Shown: positions 33,987 through 45,789, numbered from the stretch's first letter. The stretch is DNA of 64,000 nt from Casuarina equisetifolia (GCA_028551475.1 CM052357.1:28045745-28109744), one strand, 5' to 3'. The notes: a model not told the origin generated them from the sequence alone. Numbers and translations: made by a program.

Positions 33987-35255
33987 CTAGGCTGAGATGA
34001 CAGAAAACGCCGTTTGAATCAAAGTGAGTGTAAGGAGAATAACACTTGCAACAAGATAAAGTATGGCCCATGGAGTCTTCAGATAATTTTGATTCAAGTT
34101 TGTCTTCCACTTGTGCCAGTAGGTTTTGCTGTAAGTGTTCAAATCTTTGCAAAGGCTTGCATAAAGGAATTGTCGTGTGTTTAAAGAAGCCCCATCGACA
34201 AGTTTGTTAATAAGAGATGACACTTCCTTGTTGTCGCCCGGGAAACTATCAAGAATTCCATATTTGACCAGTAAGTCCACATCCTTCTCATCGTCAACGA
34301 AGCAATCTATGACTGCAAAATAATCAATTATGGCAGTTTGAACACAATAGCATTCCTCAAAGGCGATTAAATTACGAAGTAAGATTTCTGTAGCGGCCTC
34401 AAATTGAAATTTTGGGATTTGCAGAATCCCTTCCTTGAATTGAAGGCTCGGCCCAACTTTAAACTTGACTCCAGCATTGTGTAGCTCCGTCATGGTGGGT
34501 GATTTTATTTTTTGAAGTACGCCTCTGGGCTGCTTCCCCAAAGGTAGATGTAAGAGTCGTAGAAAGTCAACAAAGTGTTTCACTTCCGAAGGATCAATTT
34601 GCTTCAGTTTGTATCCTCTATTCAATATCAGCCTGTTTTCGAAGAGGCAATGTGAAAGGTCAAAGATGGAGGGGCAGCTATCAGAAAATTGGACACTTTC
34701 TTTCCAAATCTCAAAAAGGTCGTTAATAATGAAGAATGGAGGCTGATTTTCAAGCAAAAGCATGTCATCCCCAACATCATTTAGCATCCATGGGGCATGG
34801 TATATACGGTCACTGTTATCTATCAGGTGAGTGAACTTCTTCCGGAGCAAGACCCCAACAATGAAGGCAGCATCCATTAGAATGATTTTCACAAATTCAT
34901 CACTACTAAATTCAATTGCTTCAGCATAACAAGCACGTAGTTCTTCTTCTTTTTTTCGCACCAATTCAATATAGAACCCCAAGTTCACTTGGGTCCGTTC
35001 AATAAAATCTTTTAGGTATCTCTTTTTATGTTCTTCCATACCTTTTAGACCTTTCGCACCATGATGAAGTGGGCCAAAAGAGACTACCTTAGATACATAA
35101 GCTTTTTCTTCCACGTGACGCAATCGGTTAGGAATTCTAAAAATACTACATGTAGGGGATAAGACAGGCAAGTTGTTCAACTCTTGGGTAATTAAACTTT
35201 CCAATGAAGTAGGACGGTCTTCTATGTCAAATGAATCCTGATTATTGTTCTCCAT
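33987..35255 (-). CDS. DUF247 (UPF0481) membrane protein, copy 5, intact
   Basis: 422 residues from the ATG at 35255. SFGPLHHG lies at 59-66, MEEHKKRYLKDFIE at 73-86, FVKIILMDAAFI at 121-132, LLLENQPPFFIINDLF at 166-181, VKHFVDFLRLLHLP at 225-238, ELHNAGVKFK at 257-266, NLIAFEECY at 295-303, YWHKW at 379-383 and the C-terminal membrane helix at about 394-420. The frame is open for a further 45 codons upstream (to 35390). Those codons are leader intron: TTATTACAG/AAAG ends at 35267 and a donor lies at 35408, so they are excluded. The stop is TAG after VISA. DNA beyond it still encodes the SLNPNGQQH-like tail of other copies, so the C-terminus is about ten residues shorter; copy 2 shares this stop. 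Role unknown. In grasses DUF247 proteins act as pollen self-incompatibility determinants, but nothing here links this gene to that. Confidence 0.9.
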   Translation of the reverse strand: MENNNQDSFDIEDRPTSLESLITQELNNLPVLSPTCSIFRIPNRLRHVEEKAYVSKVVSFGPLHHGAKGLKGMEEHKKRYLKDFIERTQVNLGFYIELVRKKEEELRACYAEAIEFSSDEFVKIILMDAAFIVGVLLRKKFTHLIDNSDRIYHAPWMLNDVGDDMLLLENQPPFFIINDLFEIWKESVQFSDSCPSIFDLSHCLFENRLILNRGYKLKQIDPSEVKHFVDFLRLLHLPLGKQPRGVLQKIKSPTMTELHNAGVKFKVGPSLQFKEGILQIPKFQFEAATEILLRNLIAFEECYCVQTAIIDYFAVIDCFVDDEKDVDLLVKYGILDSFPGDNKEVSSLINKLVDGASLNTRQFLYASLCKDLNTYSKTYWHKWKTNLNQNYLKTPWAILYLVASVILLTLTLIQTAFSVISA

Positions 35256-35266
35256 TGGCTTCCTTT

Positions 35267-35690
35267 CTGTAATAACAAATTTACGATTGTGATCAAACTT
35301 AAACAAGGTTGAGCTAGTAAGGGGTACAATGTACTTTAAACTTACAAACCCAAGTGAAATCGGAGGATTGAGAGGTATCTCTTGGAGCAAGAAAGAAGGG
35401 AGGAATACCTTTGTTTTGCCTCAATACATCACGGGGAAAAGCTGCAATGATCACCGGCGAAAAATTGCAGTATGTTACCCCGCCAAAAGATCAAAATTGC
35501 CTTTGTGTATGTTGACAAAAATCGAAGTTCCTTCTTCAAGATGTAAGTAAGCACCTCCAGAGTTCCACTCGAAATCTTTCTGCAATTGCGTTTCTACGTA
35601 CTTTTTCAGATTCAATTATGGAGGCCCCTGCAACAGCCCTGCCGAGCAGCCATCCTTGCCGAACAGCCCTGCGTTACATGAGGGTTTTTG
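35267..35690 (-). promoter_or_regulatory. P1 leader exon and 142-bp leader intron of DUF247 copy 5
   Basis: Donor ACAAAG/GTATTC (35409/35408) and acceptor TTATTACAG/AAAG (35267/35266) enclose a 142-base intron with the usual GT..AG ends. Relative to copy 3 the middle of the intron is deleted (join near 35300). The leader exon extends upstream to about 35690 through GGGAAAAGCTGCAATGATC. No TATA box is evident, as in copy 3. Confidence 0.7.
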
Positions 35691-37930
35691 TTAAAATCGA
35701 TTTCACTTTTAACCATCGTCAACTCTTTCCTCGTCCTTCTTTAATCATTTCCACTCTTAGTACAAACCAGAACTTAAATACTGAAAATGTGTCAATCCAA
35801 ATCAACTTTGAGTCAAACCTGACAACATGCTATTCATAGCCAGAAATCCAAAGTTTTTTTGGTCCAAACTCGCAGTCTCTTTTTATCATTTCTTTTAAAA
35901 TTTTATTCATTGGTATTTTCTTAACCTCTTTCGTGTTGCCTAAGAAACGGAAAGAAAGCGACAATATTTTATTTGAAAAAAATTGTTTGTTAAAAGCTAC
36001 GAATCCAAGTGTCATAGAAGAACAGGGATAACCTCAAGAAAGAGAAAAAAGAAATAACACGAAAAAAAAAAAAGGGTACTGCACCTGCTGTGGAGATGCT
36101 TTTGCTCTGGGAGATCAACAGGAAAAGCTGCAGAGAGAGCTGCAGAGAAATAAAGTAAATCTTTGCAAAGAGAGGTGCAAAGATCTTTGCTCTTCTTAGG
36201 ATATGATGCTGAGTGGGTGTTGCAGCGAAAGACGAGACCTGCCACATTGTTTTATAGACAACGATTACAGTAAGTTCAAGTCAAGATAAGGTCTATGTCA
36301 TCTCCAACTAGGCTCCAACTGTAGGTCGTGATGTGCCTCGAGATGGCCGTCTCATGTCCCCTGCCGCTGCCGGCGGGAGTGGGAATTGAAAATCCTCTCA
36401 TCTTAGCATACAATAATATCTAATAGCAATTCTTAGAATACATTACAAAATATTTTTTACGTCAACTAAACGCATGTGGCAAATATGACAATCACATGGT
36501 AGCGTTTACTTTTTCAAATTCGTTACCAGGCAAAAAATGTATAATAATCGCACATTATAGTTTCAAAGATATGAAATTCTGCCTTCAAAGATTTCATTTT
36601 GCCTTGCTTTTTTGTTCATAATACTAGTGAAGAAGTCTTCTATTTCAGCTTTGCCTGGTGTCGGACAGGGGTACATTAACAACATTTTTCGTTCGTTGCG
36701 TTTACCGATGAGAAGATATACATCGGAGCCATCAACATGGCTGAATGGACATGGATACCGCTTTGTAAGAAATTGCATTCTCTGGCCCTCCCTTTACGGG
36801 TCCCTAAATCACATGAGAAGTCACAGACTTCTTTGTCGAGCATGGTCTTCGAAGGCCTATAATCTCTCCTCAAAGTAGTTGTAAATAGATCCAATTCTAA
36901 TCCAAAAGTTAGTATAAGGGTTGTAAAAAATATATTTATATTTACATATTATTTAAAGATTTTTTCTTTTCAATATAAGACATTTGTTATCAATATTTCC
37001 TATATGTTAAAAATATTTTAAGAACTTAAAATTAAATAAATTAAACTGAACTTTAATATTTTACAAATAAGCTCAAGTTTAATCTAAAATTTAGCTCAAG
37101 AATTATGAAGATAAATTTACATTTAAATTTTCTTTTCTTTTCAATATCAGACTTTTGTTCCTAATAATAATGTATAAAATAAAGAAAGCCTGTGCAGAAA
37201 AAGCAGACTTTAATTCTACTTCGGTTCCCCTAATACTTAATTCAATTCTAACTCTTTCTTTAATTCTGCTTCTGTTTCTCTAATACTTAATTCAAGTCTA
37301 AGTCCTTCTTTAATTCTGCTTCCGCCATCTCCGACTAGCCTCCAAATGTATGTCGTGGTGCACTTCAAGATGGTCGTCTCCAGTCCCGAGGGGGAAGAAG
37401 GAAGGGAGGGGAATCGGGCAGGATCATCAAAGTATCTTTAATTGTTAAAGAGTTATTGACGGGAAAAAAATAATCCATGCTCGTGCAGCAACTTGGGCTG
37501 GTAATGGCAACTTCATAATTTGAGTGTCTTTTTTTAGCACATGGAATCTCGGGCACCAAAAAATATGCTTAGTGGGTATTAGAGCAGCTACCACTTGATG
37601 CCTTAGTTAGTCGAGCAGCATTAATGAACATGTGCTTTGGGCATGCTGTAGGTTCATCAATACAGCTAGGACTAGGGGCATCAAGTGACACCAGGTGACA
37701 TCAAGTGGCAGTTGCAAGAGTCACCATTTGCTGGATTTCAGTCTCTTTGTCAACGCGCTCTTAAAGTACTAGAATGCGTACAAGTTGATCTCAAAGTCAA
37801 CTCTTTGTCCAATTACGTTTCCACAGTTAAATTATTCAATGCAAGCCCCAGCATCAGCTTCTAATTGCTACCAAGCAGGTTCCCCTACATCCATGGATGC
37901 TACAAACTCCACAGAGAGACAAGACACCCT
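35691..37930. other. Intergenic DNA upstream of copy 5
   Basis: 35745-35950 matches 1745-1960. A P2 leader follows at 36000-36260. 36290-36450 is a duplicated GATGGCCGTCTC segment seen at 48880-48980. 36600-36880 matches 49215-49460. A three-unit tandem of about 56 bases (TTTAATTCTGCTTC..) lies at 37209-37325. No supported gene. Confidence 0.55.
36000..36260 (-). promoter_or_regulatory. P2-type leader module upstream of DUF247 copy 5
   Basis: TATA-like CTATAAAACAATG at 36245-36257, the TTGCTGCAACACCC-type leader and a donor CAGCAG/GTGCAGT at 36085/36084. Single-copy counterpart of the five-fold array upstream of copy 3. If used, it would skip or join the P1 leader of copy 5. Confidence 0.65.
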
Positions 37931-38402
37931 GTAACTTTTCTAAAAGCGTGCAACTTCATCATTATACTTCATCTTCTTCCTCCTGGTGCACTTTTTCTTA
38001 TTAACAAGTAGAAGGTTAGTAACCCGACAATGAAATGACGAAACTTGGTGCAAGAAAGGAATACTCATATGTAATAGAGATTTTAAAGAGTTAACTATTC
38101 TATTGAAAAAGTTATGAAAAATTGATCCATCAGTTTATAAAAGGAAGAGTTACCTAATTTGACACAGAGACTAACATGCATAAGTAGGAATGGTTACTGG
38201 ACAACCATCAAATTAGTATTCACTAGTAAATGTTCTTTAAAAACAAGGTTGAGTTGTAATCAATCTCGAGTGACTCAATTTTTATAGATTTAGAGAAATT
38301 ATAAGAAAAGGATCAGAATAGTTTGTACCAATTCTATTAAACAAGCCTTCCAAAAAATTTAGACATAAATTTAATCAAGTGTGCACATCCTATCTCATGT
38401 TA
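37931..38402. repeat. Duplicon F, copy 2
   Basis: Colinear with 16400-16870. It directly precedes the 3' end of DUF247 copy 6. No gene. Confidence 0.6.
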
Positions 38403-38860
38403 ATGCTGCTGCTCATTGAGATTGGAAGACTTACCTGAAATACAAGAAACTATGGCCCATGGCTTTTGAAAAAATTTTGTCGTAAGTTTTCCTTCCACCT
38501 GTGCCAGGAGATTGTGCATCAAGTGTTCGAGTCTTCACAAAGACTAGCAAAGCGGAAGTCACGTTTAAGCATGACTGTAGTTTGTTAATAAGAAGTGAGT
38601 TTTTACGACTATTCTTAATAATTTGTATTGGATCAATGAGTGTAGATCCCCCGGATTACTAATAAGACAATCCTTGATCAAAATATGCTCACGCATGTAA
38701 AGTGTGTTCAGATAGCATTGCCCGAAGGCAACCATATTAGGCAAGAAGATTTGTGAACTTTGTGGCATTTTGAAAATAGCTTTATTGACTTGAAGGTACA
38801 ATGAGTGTCCTCTCAACCTAACTTTAAACCCGACTACAGCCCGATGGAAACATAACTCGA
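38403..38860 (-). pseudogene. DUF247 copy 6, C-terminal fragment
   Basis: Recognisable pieces: a frame with LFLPNMVAFGQCY-like and DLHSLIQY-like blocks (38565-38816), corresponding to the NLIAFEQCY and DVDLLIKYGI regions of intact copies, then a frame-shifted SLCEDSNT-like region and the TMAHGF.. end. About 60 bases coding for the middle of the membrane helix are deleted near 38435. No N-terminal two thirds, leader or promoter. Nonfunctional. Confidence 0.75.
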
Positions 38861-39081
38861 TAAAGCAAATTTTATTAAATTAGGCAATCAACTAAGATCA
38901 TTTGACTAGTAGAGATCCGTCACAAATAGAGAACAGTATATTGCTTTATTTTAAAGTAAATAACTTACCAAATTGGAGAAATAAGATAATATTTGAACTG
39001 TCATAGATACAAGTTTAAACCAAAAGTACAATTGTGCTGGTAACAAAAACAGCTACCAATGAGTGGCAAAACAGTCATATT
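38861..39081. other. 3' flank of DUF247 copy 7
   Basis: AT-rich DNA resembling the 3' flanks of other copies (TTGAACTGTCATAGATACAAG). No gene. Confidence 0.55.
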
Positions 39082-40401
39082 TCAATGTTGGTATCCGTTT
39101 GAACTGGTAGAAATTATGGAAATAAGAAAACACACTGTTTGTATCAAAGTGAGTATAAGGAAAGCAACACCTGCAATAAAAGAAATTATGGTCCATGGCG
39201 AGTTAAAGTAATTTTGTCTCAAGTTTGCTTTCTAATTGTTCCAGGAATTTCTGTAGTGAGCCCCTAGGTCTTCACAAAGACTAGCAAAGTAGAATTCATG
39301 AAAAGGCACTAAGATCCCGATAGGAAGTTTGTCAATAAAATCTGTCACTGCACTATTGTCGCCCGTATAACTCCTTAAAATTCGATTCTTGACCAGCAAG
39401 TCCACATCCTCCTTAGGGTTAACAAGGCTATCCAAGAAGATGATATAAGAAGAAATATAAAACTTGTCACAAAAGCACTGCTCAAATGCCACCAGATTAC
39501 GAATTGCGAGTTCTTTCCGCTTATTTAGATTAAGTTCTGGGATTCTTAGAGTCCCTTTATTGAATTGAAGGTCAAGTAAATCACTGCTTAACTGAACTCT
39601 AAACTTGACACCGGCCTGGTGTAGCTCCGTCGTGTTGGGTGCTAAAACTGATTTAGTGCTTAGGTCTTCAGGTTGCTTCAACTTCGAAGGCATATAAAAG
39701 AGTCTAAGGAGGTCAAGAAGATGTTCAACTTTAGAAGAATTGATTTTCTCCAAATTATCTTCAGCTCCCTCCAAGTCTACAGAATTGAAGAGTTGATGTG
39801 AAAGCTTAATGAGGGAGGGCTTCTCACAATCCTGGGATGGGACAGGCACATTGCCATGGTTAAAAAGATCCTCCAGAATGAAAAAGGAACTTGATTTTCA
39901 AGTAAGAGCATATCAGGAACTAGATCAGTTAACAACCATGGTTTCTTAAATATGTGGTTGATTTCATTGATCAAGTGAGGGAAATTGAGCTTTAATATGA
40001 CCTCAATAGTGAAGGCAACATCTATTAGAATAATTTTGACAAATTCATCACTGTTAAATTGAATGGTTTCTGCATAACAATCACATAGCCTTGCTTCCTT
40101 CTACTTTACCACTTCAATATATGACCTTAGGCTCACATTGGTTTGGTGAATAAAATTGTTCAGATACCGTTTTTTATGTTCTTCCATGGGCTTAAGGTCT
40201 TCCCTACCATGATGAAGTGGCCCAATGGAGACTACCTTAGGTGTAGAGGCTTCTTCCTTAACGTTACGTTGTCGCTTAGGTACTCTGCCTATACTACATG
40301 CAGAGGATAGGAGGCAAGCCTTCAAATTCTTTTGTCATTGAATTCTTCAACGGAGTATGAGGGTTTTCGATGTCGGATTCTCCATGGGCATTCCTATCCA
40401 T
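39082..40401 (-). pseudogene. DUF247 copy 7, several small lesions
   Basis: Nearly full length from an ATG at 40401 (acceptor-like GATGAACAG/GAAG a few bases upstream) to a stop at 39082. Lesions: a frameshift near 40330, before the CSIGRVPKRQR region; a TAG at about 40101 after SYIEVVK; a one-base loss in the T-run of the ENQVPFF motif near 39890; and a TAG at 39232 in place of the Trp of the WNNW-type box. Between lesions the family motifs are clear: SIGPLHHG, MEEHKKRYLNNF, VKIILIDVAF, LLLENQ, ELHQAGVKFR, NLVAFEQCF, DVDLLVKNRIL. The helix (IISFIAGVAFLILTLIQ) follows the last stop in frame. The mild damage suggests recent inactivation. Confidence 0.88.
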
Positions 40402-40412
40402 TTGCTTTCTTC

Positions 40413-41365
40413 CTGTTCATCAACTTCCAATGTCAACATAACATAAGGAATTACCAAGTGAAATCAAATTTAAAGATGCAAGTATTTCTAACAAATGTTT
40501 TAAATAGATTCTTTCATTGTCTTACGTTGATTTCTATGCTAATGACTTTGGAATGTAGGACCATCAGCAAAAGTAGAAATAGATAAGATTTTATAACACA
40601 AATAAAGGAAATTGTTTGACCATAATTATTTTGTTTTCGCTTTGAGGGATAAAGTTTGTAGCAATTTAGAAAGCCAAAAAAGTAATTCACCCAACATTAA
40701 TTAAAAAACATCTCAGCAGGTACGAGTTAAAGCTAAAAAAGAAAAAGAAAAAAAGAAAGGAAAAAAGTAAGTTAACACAAACTGGGAATCAAACCTCTTA
40801 GGATAAGATCAAAGACCTATAAACAGAATTTAAAATGTTTTTAAAAGAGTTAGAGTTGCACAAATATGTCATCTTTCAAATAATTTCTTTTTTACTTTGC
40901 CACTTAATAGTAAACATTTCTTTTATCATTAATGATCTCTTTTCCGTTCTTAGCAGCCAAATGGAATTTAGAAGAGACCAATAAACTATACTCATTCAAG
41001 TCTCAGTGATGCAAGAAAAATCGATCTATATCAAGAATAGTTTCAATCTCTTGTCACAAAGCAGAATTCAAGCATACGGAAAGAAAGTGCCAAAGCAAAC
41101 TTTATTCTACGGTTAAATCCGCGAGAAGCTATGCCACAAACAGAAACCAATGGCGCGGCAAATTTAAATATCTTTGTGGAGTTTAAGAAAGGGCCTAGCA
41201 GAGGTAAAAACTAAGCAATTAAGAAAGAAAGAAAGATAGAAAGAAGACCTTCGTTTTTCCTTTGTAGATTACCGGGAAAAGCTCCGGAGGCCTTTCTTCT
41301 TCTCTGGGTAAACAGAGCATTAAAGTTGCCGCAAAAGGTCATCTATCTCTTTGTTTTATAGGCAA
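40413..41365 (-). promoter_or_regulatory. Leader intron and E-type promoter of DUF247 copy 7
   Basis: Acceptor TTGATGAACAG ends near 40413. The donor ACGAAG/GTCTTC lies at about 41247. A leader exon with CCGGGAAAAGCTCCGGAGG follows to about 41330, and a TATA-like CCTATAAAAC sits at 41353-41362. The same module occurs without a gene at 6050-6700 and 15520-16130. Confidence 0.6.
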
Positions 41366-42113
41366 AGATCAAAGTCACTTTCCCCCAAGCTGTACCACAC
41401 AAGCTCTTAGAACTCTACTTCCTAGTCAATTTTTTCCCCATTTTAGTTATTTAATGCGGCCCCAAAACAGCATCGAATTATCAAACAGCCCAGCGAACTT
41501 GAGGCTGTCCTATGTAAGTGATTTTTTTTTTTTTATTTATTTTCAACCTCTTCTTGGTCCTTTTGGTCCCATTTTCTTCTTCGTGAAGCATGAACTGGGC
41601 AACGCGTCAAGCAAGTCAGTCAGAGGAAAGAAAAAAATGTGTGGTCTCTATGCTTTCTGAAAAAAGAAAGCAGCAACTGATAATTGGGGAAACCTAAGCA
41701 GTCTTCTATGCCCCGTGGGCGGCTCATAGGGAACCTTTCCAAGTCAAGAAGAAAGTGAGAAGAAAATGAGAACAAATTGGACCCAGCTGCAATGCATAAA
41801 CGTCTCATAAGGTTTGTAAAATTGATCAAGACTTAGGTCAAGCCTTTGGAGAAATTTCCACAGCAGAACCGTGTAAAATGTAGTGGGCGTTTGTGAAATC
41901 TGCTGTGTGAGGACACTCCTTTTGTTGTATGTAAGGGTGCACCTTCTTTGCATATAAGCTTTTGAGAAGCTCTACTAGGCCATTGCCCCTCTTCTAAACC
42001 CGTGTTCTCAATCCCTACATCAAATTCTTGTTTTCTTCTTAACAATCAAAGTCCCTCTCCCATGGGTTTGGAAGATTGGATGATCTAGTTAATTCTAAAA
42101 TGTTTTAGGAACA
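41366..42113. other. Intergenic DNA before solo LTR 2
   Basis: 41440-41600 resembles 16120-16200 and 54680-54770. 42040-42113 is the left part of the promoter segment shared with 8000-8055 and 10920-10980, split here by the LTR. A poly-T run lies at 41522-41533. No gene. Confidence 0.5.
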
Positions 42114-43409
42114 TGTTCAGTGATTTTTAAATGTAAGTGAACATGTCGAACAAGTAATATAATGATAAGGAAAGTATCGTCCCACAGAGATTGGTGATTA
42201 CTATGCCAACTAATTACTAACGGTGAACAACTCCTAGAATTTATCTAACAAATCCAAATTGATAGAGAATAAACTAATCAACTAAATTTAATAAAACTAA
42301 ATACACAAAATATGTTAGAGTGTCCGATTTCACCATAACTATGAGGTACTAATGTAGATTATGTATGCTTGCAAGAGGGATAATATCTATATGATGGCGG
42401 AACTTCCTAATTTATTTACTATCTTATGTCTAGATATAGCAAACCTACTTAGTTCATTAATTCACTATATTTATATATGTGAATTGAAACAAACCAAATA
42501 CATTAGGATCTATGAACATTCCCAGTTTACAATAAATCTTTCGATTATCTTATCACCAAAAGCCACACAAACAACATGGTATATGTTTATCCATATTTAA
42601 TTCATGGTTATATATTATAAGAAGCAATTGCATATTATTACCTCTTAGTCTCAAACATGCACATCAAATCATTCAAGTGGTGGCCAATCACTTAAAAGCA
42701 TTAAACATAATAATATATAACTCACATAAATAAAATATCTTGTAAAACATAATAATCATAAGATTCATACCATCATAATTAGGTTACATCGTAGCTCTAA
42801 CAAAAATAAACTAAAGCATAAAGAAATAATGAGGAAGAATAATAATAGGGAATAAAGAAGGCATCTTGAATCCAAGAACAAGAAGTCTATCATCCTTTTT
42901 GTCTTCTCTTCAAGAAAATCTTGAATTCTTGGCCTCTTTCTTGAGTTGTACTCAATTTTCTCCTCCCTTTCTTTTGCCTATTCTCTTCTCTTAAATAGGG
43001 TTTAGGTTTAGACCTACTCTTATCCTAGTAGAATTGGGTCTTAGAGATCTAAAACAATTAGGTTTTGAACTCTTAATTTAATTAGGTTTTGAACTCCTAA
43101 TTTAATTAGGCTTTGAACTCCTAATATGATTAGGTTTTCTAATTATTTAGAAAACCCAATAACAATAAAATCTAATAACAATCATTCAAAGCCCAAGCCC
43201 ATCTTGACTCTCTTGATCTTGATATTATGATTTTGCCACACAATAAGCATCAGGCTCTCCATGTTCATCTCTTTTCTCCTTGTCTTCTTGTGCTACATAA
43301 ACAAGATAAATTTAAGTAAATAAAGAGGAGTTCAAATGTTTTCTCACAATTACTAAAGTTATTTATTGCCTAAAATAGGTAAAATAACTCTATAAAAATA
43401 GAGTTATCA
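42114..43409 (-). mobile_element. Solo LTR 2, Athila-type Ty3/gypsy family
   Basis: 1296 bases with plus-strand ends TGTTCAGTGATT and GAGTTATCA, and a target duplication GAACA (42109-42113) against AAACA (43410-43414), one mismatch. Its first 500 bases match solo LTR 1 and the LTR at 63651-64000. The other half diverges from LTR 1 and contains 3-4 tandem copies of an about 27-base AATTAGGTTTTGAACTCCTA unit (43050-43140), so the two are different subfamily members and not copies of one insertion. Host DNA on each side (TAAAATGTTTTAGGAACA and ACACCATACTGCCACTGC) joins into the paralogous sequence at 10960-11000. Confidence 0.92.
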
Positions 43410-44426
43410 AAACACCATACTGCCACTGCTTTAGGGATTCATTTTTCTAGTGCATGAACTTACTGATACTCTATCGAACAAAAACCACAAAAATAAATTC
43501 CAAAAGCAATGGCATTATGGATTTCCACCAAAAGATTAGATCTGCCACTCTGCTTGATAACAAAGATAGAAGTTCCTCCTGCCAGATATGAGAAGCAAGC
43601 TCCTCTAGAAGTCCCCTCCAAATCTTTTTAAGATTCTATTTCCACGTACGTTCCCATATTCAATTATGAAGGTCAGCGACAGCAACGCCTTACCTAACAG
43701 CACTGCGTGCGTGAGGATGGCTTTTGAAAGTCGATTTTGGTATTAACTATTTTCAACTTTTTCCTTGTCCTCTCGCGCTTTATATCCCAGGGAATTGCCA
43801 TTTCTTGATGACATCAAGATCAAGAATCTAATGAACCTAACTTTCTCCAACCGTGTCCACTAAAAAGAACTCTTACTTTCAGTAGTATTCGAGCCATATC
43901 CAATTCAAAGTTAGAATAGGTGAAACATTTTCATTTGCGGATTTGGCTGGTGGAAAGCTACTTGGTGTAAGAGATATTTAGATGCTCTTCGACGATTGTT
44001 TTCAGCGCAAAAATTGCGTGCCTTGAAGCCTCTAGAGGTGTCTTCCTTGGAGCTCATTTGTTTCCGTGGAAATGGGAAGTAAACTCTGGGCAATGAACTA
44101 TGCTAGTATCCCTGCATTCAGGAGGTATCACAGCAATGTTCCATATTGAATTGAGAAGACGAGATGAAAATTTATTTTAGGCAATAAAATGGAAAGCTAA
44201 TTAAAAAGCATTTGGCACTCAAGCACAGAGTGGCAAATTGCTGGTACATCCACACTAGTACATTTCAAGAAAGACTATCTGTCAAAGCTTCACAGATAAA
44301 AACTTATTCTTCACACAACTAGAGGACCATAAGAATATATTAATCTACAGAAGTACATGTCCAAAAGAAAGGATTACTGCAACAATAGTATAAATGGATT
44401 GGGATGGAGTGGTGACTAGTCATGCT
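43410..44426. other. Right part of split promoter segment and 3' flank of copy 8
   Basis: 43410-43760 matches 9291-9610 and 10975-11300. A decayed minisatellite unit is at about 43800-43870. 44130-44426 is AT-rich 3' flank of copy 8. No gene. Confidence 0.55.
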
Positions 44427-45763
44427 TCACGATTGCTTTCCAAATAAGGCGGAAGGGTGTGCCGAGATAACAGAGCACACCGTTTGTATCACAGTGAGTA
44501 CAAGCAGAACAGTGGCAGCAGCAACCGAAATGGCGGACCATGGTGTTCTGAAATAAGTCTCTTTCAAGTTTACCTTCCACTCATACAATATGGCCTTCTA
44601 CTTGTGCTTGTAATAGGCATTCAGAGCCTCAGAAACAGAAGCAAAATAGAAGTTCTTCTCTTCCAAAATAGTCCCATCTGCAAGTTTGTTTAGAAGAATT
44701 GGTACTTCTGTATTGTTGCTGAACCTATGCTCAAGAATTCCATTTTCGACCAATAAATCCACATCCTTGGGAGTGCTGATCAGGCGAGTCAAAAAGATAG
44801 CATAATCATTTATGTGGTTCTCCAGGTAATGGCATTGCTCAAAAGCAATCGAATTCCTGATCAACAGTTCTGTTGCATCTCTTAAAAAAATCTTTGAAAT
44901 TTCCAAAATCCCTTTTTTGAATTGTATGTCAAAAAGATCTTTGCTCGACCCCACCTTGACCCTGACGCCAGCCTGTTGTAGCTTTGTGATGTTAGGCAGG
45001 GTTAGTGTTAAAAGATGCCGGCTGCCTTCAACAGACACCTTCATAGGCTGTTTCAAGTATCTTAGAAGATGAACAAAATGCATGAGTTTGAATTCAGGAG
45101 AAGTGATATCTATCCATCTTTCGATCATACCCTCCTCTTCCATACGGGATTGGAAAAATAAAACTGTGAGCTTATTGATGGTATTTGCCTCATCACCCAG
45201 GTCTTCTTTGTTGCAGAAGCCAAAAAGATCCTCGAGAATAAAGAATGGGAGCTGATTTTCTAGCAATAACATGTCAAACCATAAATCAAGTATCAGCCAT
45301 GGTCTCTTAAAGATGCGGTCACTTTCATCTTGTAGTCGAGGACTATAGGACTTCAGTAAGACTTCAACGATGAAGGCGGCGTCCATTAGAATAATTTTGA
45401 CAAATTGATCCCTGCTCAACTCAATGGTTTCTGCGTAACAACCGCGAAGTTTTGCTTCATTGTCCCTTATGGTTTCAATAAAGAACTTCAAGTCCCTATT
45501 GGTCCTTCCAATAAAATCTCTTAGGTACCTCATTTTCTGCTCTTCCATACTTTTTAAGCCTTTTCTACCATGATGAAGTGGGCCAATGGAGAATTTTTTA
45601 GGTATGTAGGCACTTTCCCTAGCTTGACGCAACCCCTCAGGAACTCTATAAATAATACATTCAGGGATGAGGAAGGCAAGGCTTCTAACTGCTCTTGCAT
45701 TGAAATTTCCAACGAAATTGAAGGATTTTCTTCATCCTTTGAAATACAAATTGTTTCAGCCAT
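44427..45763 (-). pseudogene. DUF247 copy 8, one frameshift and one stop
   Basis: Starts at the ATG at 45763 (MAETICISKDEENPS), shifts frame near 45655 just before the CIIYRVPEG region, then is open to 44598 with SIGPLHHGRKGL, MEEQKMRYLRDFIG, FVKIILMDAAFIVEVLL, MLLLENQLPFFILEDLF, KLQQAGVRVKVG, NSIAFEQCH and DVDLLVENGILE. A TAG at 44598-44600 after YYKHK stands at a Trp-rich box; the rest (EWKVNLKET, then a helix AISVAAATVLLVLTVIQ) continues in the same frame to a TGA at 44427. With only two lesions it could have been lost recently, or one lesion could be a sequencing error. It is more diverged from copies 1-7 than they are from each other. Confidence 0.87.
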
Positions 45764-45789
45764 TTTCTTTTTCCCTTTTTATTTTCTGT

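Noticed and set aside
35256..35390. 45 additional N-terminal codons for DUF247 copy 5
   Set aside because: The stretch contains the leader-intron acceptor and is not conserved as protein in paralogues.
42114..43409. Solo LTR 2 as a duplicate of solo LTR 1
   Set aside because: Insertion points differ by about ten bases, the target duplications differ, and half of the LTR sequence is divergent.
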